A stretch of DNA of 64,000 bases. It comes from Hepsetus odoe. Taxonomy: Eukaryota; Chordata; Actinopteri; Characiformes; Hepsetidae. The stretch lies in assembly GCA_017165825.1 (NCBI GenBank), contig CM029376.1, positions 21,453,952-21,517,951 of the forward strand. The letters are read 5' to 3'. The notes under the pieces were generated by a model. It was given only the letters and a program-made list of their open reading frames with translations, had not been told where the DNA came from and did not search any database. Shown one piece after another: positions 1 through 11,700 of this stretch (its first letter is position 1; each line of letters opens with the position of its first letter). The translations under genes were made by a program, and so were the position numbers.

Positions 1-3000
1 CCATGCGCACATGGTAGGTATTGAGCTTATGGCGGGGGATGTGCGCCAGCAGCTCAGAGAGGTCCAGCCTCCTCAGAAACTGCACAGGGTTATCACCAGG
101 CGTGAGGCGTGGTAGGCATAAGCCAGCTGCCGCCCCATGGTCAGGGTGGGTGGCCCCACGAGCAGCCAAAAGGTGTTTTCGGCCACCTTCCATATGGACA
201 GCACTCTTCAGAAACTCACCCAAATGCCGGGAGCTGCGCGGACCTCCAGCCTGCTGAGGAGAAAAGAAGGAGAAACCCAAGGGCGGTGACTGGCCAGGTG
301 AATCACAGGTCAGACCTGCATGACCTCTCTCCTGAGAATTCTGCCGGTCCACAGACTGGCGGCGGGACAGCTCCTGGTTGGAGCCTCTGTGAGCCAGTTT
401 GTTGGATGGCTTCCCTTTCTTAGGCTCCTCAGGGGCCTCTGCTCCAAGCCCACCATAGGCACCTCCTTCCCTTGCCTTGGCTCCACTCTTTTCCGGCAAG
501 ACCTTCTTTTTACGCTCGTCCTGCATCCGCTTGACCTGATACCAGTCTGTATCCTTCTTCAAGTGACCCTGACCACAGCGGCAAGAGCAGAAGCGAAAGG
601 CCGAGTCATAGCCCTTCTTGGTCCACATGTTCTGCCGGCATTGCTTCTCGTTCCAGCTGCGCGCACGTCCAATGCAATTGAACTGCGCCAGGATGCTGCT
701 CTCCCACTCATAGAAGCACTGCAGGTGCATCCAGTTGCCGTAGGGACAGTGTTCACTGTTGCACAGCACTCGCTGATAGTCATCCTTCTCCAGGTCCACA
801 GAACGGCCCACACTGCACACCAGAGGGGTGGCACATAGCGCCTCTGCAAAGCCCAACACAAAAAAAAACATGATCTAAAATCTACAGTTTACTCTTCCTC
901 CAAATGTAATATATAAATCAAGACATTGAGATATTTACTGGTTGGGATGCCAAAAAACATATCATGAAACAAAATGTATTCATAGTGCACAATCTATAAC
1001 TGTTTATTTTTTTATTATATAAACAAATATAATATAGACAAACAGCAGTGCAAAAAAAAAAAAAAATACACTAAATACAATGATTTAATTCAACACTGAT
1101 TTGGTGCACCTGAACTAAATCTAATTTAAGAGACCTAACTATTGCTCTTTTTGCATTAAAACATTTGGTTGGACAGACAGAACCTCAAAGAGCCGATTGT
1201 GATATACTGTTTTTTTAATACCTCGATGGTAAAAACTGCTATTACTGTATCTCTAATGTTGAGGCCTGAAGTTTGGTTTTATGAAAGCTTGTCAGTTAGT
1301 ACGGTAAATCTGTGCCTCCACACTCCAAACAGCATTCGGCTGTAGTTTTCTGACATGCATTCATTGTTTTTATGTCTATAAAAGCTGGCTCTGCTCTGCA
1401 ACAAATAACAATTCAAAAGGCACATAAGCAAGTCAGCTGGAGATTCCTGAACATCAGTCATGATCTATCAATGCAAACAGCGCTCAACTACTTGCTATAA
1501 GCTTCCAGTGCAAGACCAAGCTCCCAGACATGTCTTGAATGATGGGCTTCATCTTGAGTGAGATGAAAATAGACACTCTGACATGCCTTCTTTCCTGTTA
1601 GTACTGGATGTTTGTAATACGTTTGAATGAATGAGTCTAACGTAGGCTCACAAGAGGGATGCGGAGTAGTGTTCATGTATCCTCTCCCCATCAGTTCAGT
1701 AGTTGTGCCTCATATTATCGCCTGTGAGTCACTCCCACCATGACCTTTGGCTGGGCACATGGAACGCAGATTCATCAATAGAGCAGTAGGCCCTTCGCAG
1801 TCTCAACGGATGGCAAGTATCAGTGTGTTCTATTTGTGCAGACCCCGGGGTGAGCTTACCCACACAAAGAAGTGTAGTCAAAAAAATAAAGCACATTATG
1901 CAACACGTTTGCATGGTTCCATTATGTGCTCCTGAGATGCTGTGTGTGTGTGTGTGTGTGTGAGTGAGTGTGAGGGAGAGGACATACTGACCCAAATTCC
2001 TCCATGAAAGTCTACTGTATTCACATCGTTTAATATAGCTGTGCACATACACAGATAACAGATCACACTCAAGGCCCATGCATTCAGTCTGCAGCACTAA
2101 CACATCACACAGACCCATGACTGTGCAGAGCTTCCCGATCCTGAGCCAGTCAATGTCAGCTCCAGTGATCACCGCCTGACACACTCCACAAGCCTGGGTT
2201 CTTTACATTACTGGAGGAACGAGCATGAATCTTTGAATCTCTCAGGATCGGCCAGTTTGAACGACGTGGAGAGATCAGTAAAACAAAGGTAAGCCAAGGT
2301 TATGGCGCAACAGCTCAGCTCTGCATCAAAGCGTGAGACGTGCCGAGACGCGCTTGAGACACATCCGCGTGAGGAAGGAAACGACCGAATCACCTTTACT
2401 GAATCGGCTCTTTCTAACTTTTAATGATTCGAACGAGAGATTCAACCAATCACTTTCGTGTCAGGCGCAGGAAAGGAAAAGTAAGTAGGGTAGTCAACTT
2501 TTTGTGGTTATCAAAAATGAGCAGCGTGCAGTCACTGAATCGGATGCATCAACAACTGCCTCTGATCATGCACGCCGCCACCTACTCTACAGAAATAAAC
2601 TCAGAATTATTTTCCATCAGGCTGGTAAAATGTTGCTGTGCGTGTTTGTTCAATGCGAGAGCCCTTTCTTCGGATTTAACTCCAGCGTTTAGCCCACGGA
2701 CGTAAACACTGCGTAGACGCCACAAAGAGCTCGAATCAGGGTGAATCGGTTCACAGAACGAGTCGTTGAGGGTTAGAATGTAATTTCGCTTTAGCATCGT
2801 GGAGCCTCATAGTCCTCCACGACCACAACACGGTGCATCCCCCAGCAGGCGGTGGCTGCTGTTTTCCTTGCTCCCCTCACCTCTGCTTTCAGTCAGCTGA
2901 GCTCCCGCGCCCCCCACCATGCCTCCGGCGGCCCCCTGCGCTCCCCCCGTGATCGCCATCGCTGCCGCCGCCGCCGCCGCCGCGGCTCCATTTTCCTGCT

Positions 3001-3061
3001 CGTCGCCGCTGCTGTTCGTCCGCTTGTTTCTCTTCCCCTTGCCGCTCTTCTGGTTGGGCAT
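1..3061 (-). CDS. heca: HECA, headcase protein homologue, 5' part (exons 1 and 2; runs off left edge)
   Basis: Coding exons are 3061-2881 and 843 to beyond position 1. Exon 1 starts MPNQKSGKGKRNKRTNSSGD, then an Ala-rich stretch, and ends one base into a codon at a GCAGAG|GTGAGG donor. Exon 2 follows a TTTGCAG acceptor and the joined codon gives Glu, then ALCATPLVCSVGRSVDLEKD. Conserved Cys/His-rich headcase blocks follow, such as WMHLQCFYEWESSILAQFNC and ARSWNEKQCRQNMWTKKGYD, then a Ser/Arg-rich linker, and the second conserved block begins at LDLSELLAHIPRHKLNTYHV at the window edge. About 341 residues are present; the human protein has about 543, so the C-terminal third is missing. Headcase proteins are cytoplasmic regulators of growth and branching in fly and are reported to work with Unkempt and TORC1 signalling (family knowledge). 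No break or frameshift is seen in the part present. Identity is very secure. Confidence 0.97.
844..2880 (-). other. heca: HECA intron 1
   Basis: The intron runs from the donor at 2880/2879 to the acceptor at 845/844 and is about 2.0 kb. It holds a short (TG)n tract at about 1939-1973 and A-rich sequence at 1050-1070. The open frames across 1279-2705 have no recognisable protein similarity and no splice logic, and I treat them as chance. Confidence 0.85.
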
Positions 3062-3320
3062 AGCGTCCGCGCACTCGCTCGCTCGTTGAAGAAGCGACTG
3101 TCCGTCCGTCAGCGGCCGTAGCCCGCCATCTCTGCCCCTTTTTTTTCACGGGGCCGTGGGTGTGGAGGCAGAAGGCGCCGCGGAGCCGTTAGAGCTCGAA
3201 CATCGCGCTCTCTCCTGACAGCAGCGCGAGCGCCATGGCGAAGGCGTGTCCGCTCCGCTTGTTTTGATTCCTGTCTCTGAAGCGGTGGTGTCCGAGTCGT
3301 TCTTTTGAAACCATTCCCAT
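2840..3320 (-). promoter_or_regulatory. heca: CpG-rich promoter / first exon of HECA
   Basis: The stretch is strongly GC- and CpG-rich compared with the AT-rich DNA on both sides and contains the HECA start codon at 3061. On the minus strand a GAGATGGCGG sequence (plus 3122-3131) resembles the YY1 motif often found just downstream of vertebrate start sites. The exact transcription start cannot be read from sequence; 3150-3300 is likely by position. Confidence 0.6.
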
Positions 3321-4435
3321 TACATCGGTGAGCCGAATTCGTAATCAGAAACCAATGAATCAAAAACTTATTGATCCCAAGGGAAAAAATTACAATGGCA
3401 CAAAGATTGTGCTGTAGACGCAAAAACAGTGTAAACCAAAAAAATAAATAAATCTAATATAGGATAAAAATAAATACTAGTACTATAAAACTGACATTTT
3501 TCATAGTATTACACTACAAACTAAAGCGCTACGTGTTAACTAGTGCTTTAGTCCTGCACTAAGAGAGGAAAAAGTCCGATTCCATCAGTGAGTGAATTTA
3601 GAGATCATGCTCATTCAGAGTATGTGTGAGAGATTTCTTGGTCCAGGAGAAGTGGAGTTTATTTGGAGAAGTTGTGAATACATTCCTTTGATCGCCACTG
3701 TTTAGAGTGGTTTGGACAACTGGTAAGAATCGGTTCATTAGAACTGAATTAGTCTTCCCGTTGCTGTGAAGAGAAAGGGGGCGAGGCGCTGTCCTTTCCG
3801 CTCCTCTCACGTCACGTAATGCACGCCCCGCCTCATCCCCTCTGCGGAGTTATTAATAGCAAGTGCATTGAGTTGCTTTCAGGGCCTAAAGATGGCCTGC
3901 TCTTACAAAATGAGATTTATGTTGCCTTTTTTGTTATGGTGGTGATGTAAATACGTGTGGATGTATGTAATGAATTACCTCTACCAGACAATATATACTG
4001 GTTAAAGTGTCTCATGATGGCAACAGTGCTGTTAATGTCCAGCACTGGAGACGCAGCCTTACGCCGATTTTTTTCTAGATTACTAAAGATGGGATGCATG
4101 CCAACCCTGTTAGTCTGGTTCATATTCATTTAAATGCAGCATTCCTAAGTGGCTTAACACTTAACACTTAAATGATGTGACCCATTGCCTTAAACTAGTG
4201 AGTCTTACCGCCTTGATTTATCTTGATCAAGATGTGACATGCTCTCATGCCCTCTTTTAGGTTTAATACAACAGCCAACAATAAAAAGTAGAATTTGAGA
4301 GACTACAAATGATAGACTTTTGTAATGAGCTGAATAATCAAAATGCTGATATAAATTTAAAATTAAATCAATATAAATCAATCATTGTAAGACTGTCTTG
4401 TTTAATTCAGATGGCTGCCTGCTCCTTATACAGTG

Positions 4436-4437
<2 letters not shown>

Positions 4438-4496
<59 letters not shown>
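4438..4496. repeat. (GA)n microsatellite
   Basis: About 59 bases of uninterrupted GA dinucleotide. The open frame reading ERERER across it is a product of the repeat. Confidence 0.95.
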
Positions 4497-4499
<3 letters not shown>

Positions 4500-5041
4500 C
4501 AGCAATATAATCACAACGCTAGATTTGTTTTTCCTTATTGTGCAGGTAATTTTATCAATTTTTTGTGAATTTGTGGCTGATGTTTTATTTGAATACACTG
4601 AGCTGTACTTGCTTTTTTCAACTGTACTTGTTTTTTGTTTTTTTGTCTTCATTTAATCAACTGGTTCTACTTTTAACTTGTTAAACTGCAGAAAATAAAG
4701 TCATGCCCTTCAATCAGTACCTTTTCTTCAATGAGAAACTCACTGTATATTATAAAGCATTATAGAACCTTGCCTTCTTTAATGTGTCCCCTTTTTTCTT
4801 TCTTCCAATTACACTCTCTCTCCATCTCACCTTTTATGTTTCTTTACCTTACTCATCCTTTCTTTTCTTCTTCTTTACGTTTTGCTCTCTTTTGTCTTTC
4901 TCCAATTTTTGTTCTCTTGGCCAGGTGGAAGCATTGCTTGCTGCAGTGCGTCTGTGTGGGACACACCTTTTGGCCCCAGAGCTGTCACACACTTAGAGCT
5001 CACACGCACGCACACAAATCATGCTCCACATTCCATCTTGG

Positions 5042-5450
5042 CATGTAAAAAAAGTCTACGATAAGATAAATATCAGCGCACTCATTCATGACCCTTTGCA
5101 TTCTTATTATTCTCTTAACTGCATTCTACTTGAAACACTTAAGAGAATACACTGGGAAGCTGTGTCATCACTAGTCACTCGTGACGGTAAGCTTAAAACA
5201 TGACACTGGAAAAAAACCTGTTCCAATGACCTGTAGGCCTGAAGAAACTATTCAGAGTGTGAGTTACCTCTGCTGTGTCTGCTGAGTTAGAACAGACCGT
5301 TCCAGTACTGATAATGACAGATTAACATTAATTGGTTTTGAAACAACTGCCCAAAGTTTTACCCATGTGACCAGAAAATAAGATCTCAGGTGATCTCTGA
5401 AAGAGCCTCCCATTCCCGCTCCTGCTCCATTACTCATCACATAGCTAGCC
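5042..5450 (+). repeat. Direct repeat, copy A
   Basis: This block matches 8550-9075 in the same orientation. Shared landmarks in order are AGATAAATATCAGC, CTAACTGCATTCTACTTGA (CTTAACTG here), CACTAGTCACTCGTGAC, TTCCAATGACCTGTAGGCCT, CTGCTGTGTCTGCTGAGTTA and GAAACAACTGCCCAA. The copies differ by small indels and by a SINE insertion in copy B. It could be a local segmental duplication or two copies of a dispersed element. Confidence 0.85.
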
Positions 5451-5742
5451 AATATTGAGCAACTGGGACATTTTTCCACACACACACAGTATCAGGCAGT
5501 TAGTGTGCTAACTTTAGCATGTTCAGGTGTGGACTGACGTTGCAGTGTGTGACTGGTTTGACCAGTCTGATACAATGGTTGGATAAGTGCTGGGTACAAT
5601 ACGCGAAACAAAAATAACAGTGTAAAATAAAATTCAGACATTGATCCTTTAGTGTGTAATGAGCCCCACACATTAAACATTTCTTCTCCATTAACAGCAG
5701 AATGTATATCAGTTGAACACTTCCTCAGGATAATCAGGTTAC

Positions 5743-8700
5743 CTGACACGGTTGCTGCAGAATTTAGTAAACTGGGGTTGATTGATGAAAATTAGTCGGG
5801 CTTCCTCCTGGTCAGCAAGGGAGGTCTTCTCTGACATATCCTCAGTCTTTTCATACCCTGAAATCAACAAAGGCAAAGAAAGGAATAAAGAAGTGAGAAA
5901 GAGAGAGGAAAGGTTCAGCTCAAGTTTAAATAATATATTAATATAAATAAATATTTTTTTTAAATTGTGATCTTCCCATATGTCTCTCAGGGTTACAACA
6001 ATGCTGAATAAACATATCAAAACACCTTCTACTACATGTTTAGAGATTTTTGTATGCATAGTAATAACAAAATCATGGAGGGCGTATTTCATGTGAGTAG
6101 GAATGAGAGTTCTCTGATCAGTTTGCAGTGGTCTGCATAGGTGGTGAATTTTTAAATGTGCAGCAGGGGAATAGCAAAAGCCTCCCGTTCCTCTGCATCA
6201 TCAATATAGAGCTGAGCTATATGATGAAATTAATTATTATTGTGGTTTATATGCCACAGTGCCACAATATGCTTCTCTCAACATGCAACTGTATGATTCA
6301 TTACAATGAGAGAACAGTTCCTGCGGTGTAGTTGAACTTAGGTACTGTGTATAAGAATCATTATTATTATATAATATTTATATAATATCATATAATTATT
6401 GTTATATAATATTTTCCGATGTTACCAACCCTTAAATGCAACAATTCACCAAATTCAGTGTTTGTTAAATTGGGCAAAGCTACAAAGTCGCTTTAAACAT
6501 CCTTAAACATCCCGGGGCAGCAGTGGCCTAGTGGTTAGGGAGTTGCCCTGGTTCGGAAGATTGTGGGTTCGATTCCCTCACCAGTAGGTTGCCCTGAGGT
6601 ACCTTTGAGCAAAGTACCGTCCCAATCGCTGCTCTCCAGGCGCTTTCAATAGCTGCCCCCTGCTGCACGTGTTTGTGTATGGGTGGAAAGCAAACATTGA
6701 ATTTTGTTGTGTTGTGTTGTGTTTCACAATGACAAGGGTAGTCACTTTCATATACATCCATACATCAGTATTCTTGAATGCTTTTTTCATCTACGGCATT
6801 TAGTAGACGTTCTTGGTCCATAGGCAGGTGTATGATGAATGATGAATGGCCTACCACTAGACTACTCCAATGAATGGGTTTTCAGAAACATTTAACCCCA
6901 TATAACATTTAACCCTATGTTAGATGGCACAAGGCTACTAACAGCCTTGCACCATCTTACCTGACTGCTCTAATCAAACACTGTCTCTTCTCGTCCTCTC
7001 AGACCATCAAGCACTGCTCGTCTGGAACCCCCACCATTGAAAAACAGAGGAAGACCTGCATCAAGACTCTTCTCAGTTCTGGCCCCTCAGTGGTGGAAGA
7101 ACTCTCCCTGATGGTCAGAACTGCTGAGTCCCTCGCTGCCTTCAAACGTCGATTAAAGATCCACCTGTTCATGGAATTTCTCAGGGAATAATCCTCCCAA
7201 ACCATCTACTCTCCTACCTCTGCTCCTTCTTTTACCTGAACCTCTACTCTCTCTTTCCTGTCATTAAAAAAAAAACAAAAAAAAAAAAAAACTGTAGGGC
7301 ATTTACCTGTCACAAGGGCACTTAGTTTGTAATAGCTAATCAGTAGTTGCTGATCTGAGCTGGGTACCAAGATGATGATGATCTAATGTGGAAACAAAGC
7401 ACTGTTGTAAGTCGCTCTGGATAAGAGCGTCTGCTAAATGCCGTAAATGTAAATATAACTCCTCTAGCTTGTTCAGTCAGATCACTGAAACAGACAAGGA
7501 CATGCTCGGCCAGTTTTCATTCCTCTGCAGTATAAATTTGCCCAATGTTCAGATGTAATGCATGATGTGCAGCTACAACACAGGTATTTTGTTAAGCCTG
7601 CCTCAATGTTCAATCACTGTGTAGCACACAATTCACCTGATGAACCTGAACTGAAGTGGAATTTTCCCTGACCTGTTTCAGTTTTTTTTTGAAGCACCAA
7701 AAAAATAAATAAATAAGAAATTTTAAAAAGGTATGACACTGGGATGTGGCGTTTCAGGTTTTAAAAGCAATGTGAGGCTACCAATTGTGGCACATGAGGA
7801 AGTAATTCACATAAACAGAGATAAGCACTCTCACTCACCCTCTATTACTTTCTTACTCTCACAGACACTAGTCTAAACTAGCCCAATCACTGAAGATGCC
7901 TGCACTTCAACTGTCTGACCAGACTTTAACGAAGGACTAGCACTAATTTTAAACACAGCTTGAGTATATTAGAAAAGTCTCTCATGGCAACACAACCATC
8001 TGCTTTTGCACCTAAGAATAGTTTTCTCTCGAAAACCTCCCCCAGGTGCTTTTCAGCCACCACAACATCAAACTCACTTGGCTAATAATATGAAGCTTCC
8101 TTTTATGCTGCCAGAACAGCAGGTACCCAGTCCTACACATGAAATGAAAACATGATACTACAGATTAAGCCAGTTCTGATGCTAACATGGCCATTGCACA
8201 CACTTTAGACAGTGCGAGGAAATCAGTATGAGCACTTGGGCTGGTTTACCATTGCAGAGATTCATACACAACAAAAAGTGATGAACGGTGTTCAGACACC
8301 TTTCTAACATCGCCAGCATTAGTTTGTGCTTTTATATACAAACACATGGGACAAATACCAGCTGAGTGCTACATATCATACAGAGGAAAAAAAAGAACAA
8401 ACCTGCTCTGAGCCCACCACTACTCTACTACACTACTACTAGCATTAATACAGCACACCATCTCAGTCCATTACAAACTTGAGCAACACAAACCACAGAG
8501 TAATGCCATGTGATAACAATAGGCTTGAGGAGCACAGTATCTGGATTTGCTGTGTAAAAATAGTCTGTGCAAAGATAAATATCAGCAAAGTCATTCATGA
8601 CCGTTTGCATTCTTATTACTCAGCTAACTGCATTCTACTTGAGACATTTACATTTACATTTACATTTACGATTCGAACCTGGGACCTCTTGATCCAGAGG

Positions 8701-11700
8701 TCCGTTGGCAAGTATCCTACCACTAGACCACCGCCACCCTTACAGACACATAAGACAATCACTAGTCACTCGTGACATTAAGCTTAAAACATGAAAATCC
8801 TGTTCCAATGACCTGTAGGCCTGAAGAAACACAATGTTCAGAGTGTGAGTTACCTCTGCTGTGTCTGCTGAGTTAGAACAGACAGTTCCAATACTGAAAT
8901 ATTTCTAAAATTAATTTAGTGCAATGTTATAATGGCAAATTAATGAGAGACATTAACTGGTTATGAAACAACTGCCCAATATGACCAGAACATTTTAAGC
9001 TCTGAAAAATCACTGGTGATTTCACAGCCATTACCCTCCCCTCCATTAAGCACACAGCTATGCAGTAATGGGCATATGTTATTTCAGACAAATAGAATCA
9101 GGCAGATCCAATCACCTGAACAGATCTCATCATTTTGACCAAGGAAGAGCTTTAGAATGCCCCTTATGATGCCCAGAGAACTAAATTCTTTAAAGAAATT
9201 ACAATGAATGCTTGTCCAAGAGAGTTCAGGCTGTGTTAAAGATTAATGGTGGTCATATTGTGCTTTGTAACAAAGCTTGTGTTGTGTACTGCATTTACAT
9301 GTATGATTGCACACATTGCAATAATTTATTGTACCTTTTGCCTGAATTTTCTAGCAAAATATAAAGCCATGTGAGCTTAAAACCTTTTCACAGTACTGCA
9401 GGTATTAACCTCTGCATACTAGGACCACCCCACTAGACCTTTCGTCTGCTCTGATCCAGTCAGTTTCCTTTCAACTACTCAACTTCAAGAACTGACTGCT
9501 AACTTGTTCCTCAAATATCTTGCCTTTTTGACAGCTACCATTGTAACAAGACGATCCATTTCCAAACAGTCAGTGGTTTTAATGTTATGGCATATCAGTG
9601 TGTAAGGCAACGAGAAAGTGAATGGCAGCAAGTACAGAAGCACTGCTGGGAAATGTGAGCTTTTGATCCACACAAAGCCTGTGAGACACTGTCAGCATGT
9701 AACAACATGCTCATGCACCTTAGACCTGCTGTAAGCCTAGCAACGTTACTGCGTTAAAGCTCTACTCTCTTCATAGGAGAACTTTTTAATTGTCTTCATT
9801 CTCAAGAAGGTACATGTCTTAACTTAAGATCTTAACTTAAGAAAGCTAATTGTGGGCATGCTCTTGAGACACTCACATATTTACACTGCATATTTTAACT
9901 AATTTAGTGCTACAAGAAGGGTTTCAGCTCTTAGAGGGTAACAGGAGAATAAAAAAACTTTTTTCTGGTATTCCCGATTAAATCACAAAAGAATTTCATA
10001 TTGAAAAAATTGTGGCTCATTATTATTGAAATGATCGTGTTCATTTAAACAAATGTGTTTAAACATGTAAATAACTACTAAATGCATTCCAAATAATTAC
10101 CAACTGTTGTTGTGCTGCAATCTCGCAGTCGACTTGTGTTTATGCATGAGTGTAACTGTTCCCCCCACTCTTTACAGGCTGTGGAATATTGCAGGAGAGA
10201 AGCAGACACAGCTTGACCTCACTGAGAGCCAAACAAACATACACTTTCAGTGAAAGGGCTTCTGCATAACGAAAGCAGATCTATTCATGATATCAGACAG
10301 TAAATAATTGAACAGAGTACTGATAAATAATGTAAGGACCTGCTCCCTAATTAGCAACGATGGGGTCATTCTCACAGCTGTCTTTTCCAAACCAGCAGCA
10401 TAATGCAGAGAAAAAATAAAAATACTCCTTTAGAGACAAACAGCTCTCCCCCACCCTCACCCCAACACATGCAGGCAAAGCATTAGGCGCTGTGTGGCCT
10501 ATATTTCAAGCACATGACACTGAGTGAAGTTAGGTACTGTGGCCATGGAAGGGAATTAACCCTGATTTAATTGTCAGGCCTGCAGAGGGGAGAACAGAAC
10601 GTCAGTGACTAAGCCGTTTGTTTTTGAACAGTCAGAGAGGTGCCACACACACACCACATGTCCTCCAGCTGAGTCAGTGAAGGCTGAATACACTCATTCC
10701 ACAGGCATCCATCCAACCATCCACCAACCCATCCATCTACTCATCCAACCATTGGATACACTTGCAAAAAGTTAAGTCTTGGCTGTTATGTTTTTTTGCA
10801 TTCGATTTTTTTTTTTTATTTATAAAGCCAGTAGTGCTGTAATGCAGCCTCGTCACCTGCCAATTAAAGCTCATTTGGCTCATAAATGGAGGATAACGTG
10901 TAAGTTGATGCAAACCTTTCATAAACCTGTATCAAGTCTGGCAACCTGTTTACCACAGCTAATTACTCCCCAGAAAAATACTCTGTATCTGTTAAATTTG
11001 TTATGTGAAGTTCTCAGTGATGCATGACTATTGATAAGCACTGTCAAATGTGGAATGGAGCAATGAGTGCATTCACAAATGGTTGACTAAATGTAGTATC
11101 TCGATAATTCAATAATTTAATCATTTTAATAAACCTAAGAGAGATAAGTAACTGAGGTAAAATGAGGAAAAGAAACAAAAAGATCCATATAAATTTAATA
11201 ACAATGTTAGCTCAAAATGAAAACACTCTCAAAATATGTGTTGTATATGTTTTACAACTGCACTACAAAAATAGTGTTTATCTCAGCTTTCTGTCTGTCC
11301 AACATGTTATGTACTGCAAAAAATATTGCATTTGTTTGCAGAGCAGCAATCTACATACTACTTCAGCCGACCTCGCTCAGTTATCCATCAGGCTGTCCCC
11401 ACAAGCATAAAATGAGAGCAGAGGAAAAAAAAAAAAAAGACAGACATGAATCATTAATCTAAGAGCAGTGATTCAGAATGTGCACAGTGACATGTGTGGA
11501 GGGAAACAGCCTGAGGGTAGAGGGAGCCATTTAATTACACTTAAGGGATTACTAATTTAAGGAAAAAAAAAAAGACAACACACGCAAAAGTAGTCATGTG
11601 AGGGCTCCATTCTATCACAGGAGGGATTTCCCTGTTAAGAGAGAAAGTGAAAGCCATCAGCAAGTTTTACAAGGGTGATGGGGGTATAGACAACAGTACC

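Larger units (their letters stand above)
3321..5742. other. Gene-free stretch between HECA promoter and ATP8A1 exon 2
   Basis: I searched the minus strand here for ATP8A1 exon 3, which should encode the segment leading into the first membrane helix, and found nothing resembling it. The stretch holds a (GA)n microsatellite at 4438-4496, a pyrimidine-rich block at 4780-4920 and one copy of a directly repeated block at about 5042-5450. A small GC-rich patch at 3770-3860 is unassigned. Confidence 0.6.

Noticed and set aside
320..838. 172-codon open frame on the plus strand
   Set aside because: It is the antisense shadow of HECA exon 2, whose minus-strand translation is clearly conserved.
559..861. 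100-codon minus-strand open frame with its own ATG
   Set aside because: It is a shifted frame across HECA exon 2; the real frame reads through the headcase Cys/His blocks.
2852..3149. Open frames on both strands over the HECA first exon
   Set aside because: GC-rich CpG-island DNA keeps all frames open; only the MPNQK frame matches a known protein.
1..5857. ATP8A1-HECA fusion transcript (ATP8A1 exon 2 spliced to HECA exon 2)
   Set aside because: ATP8A1 exon 2 ends two bases into a codon while HECA exon 2 needs one preceding base, so the join is out of frame and stops within about 25 codons.
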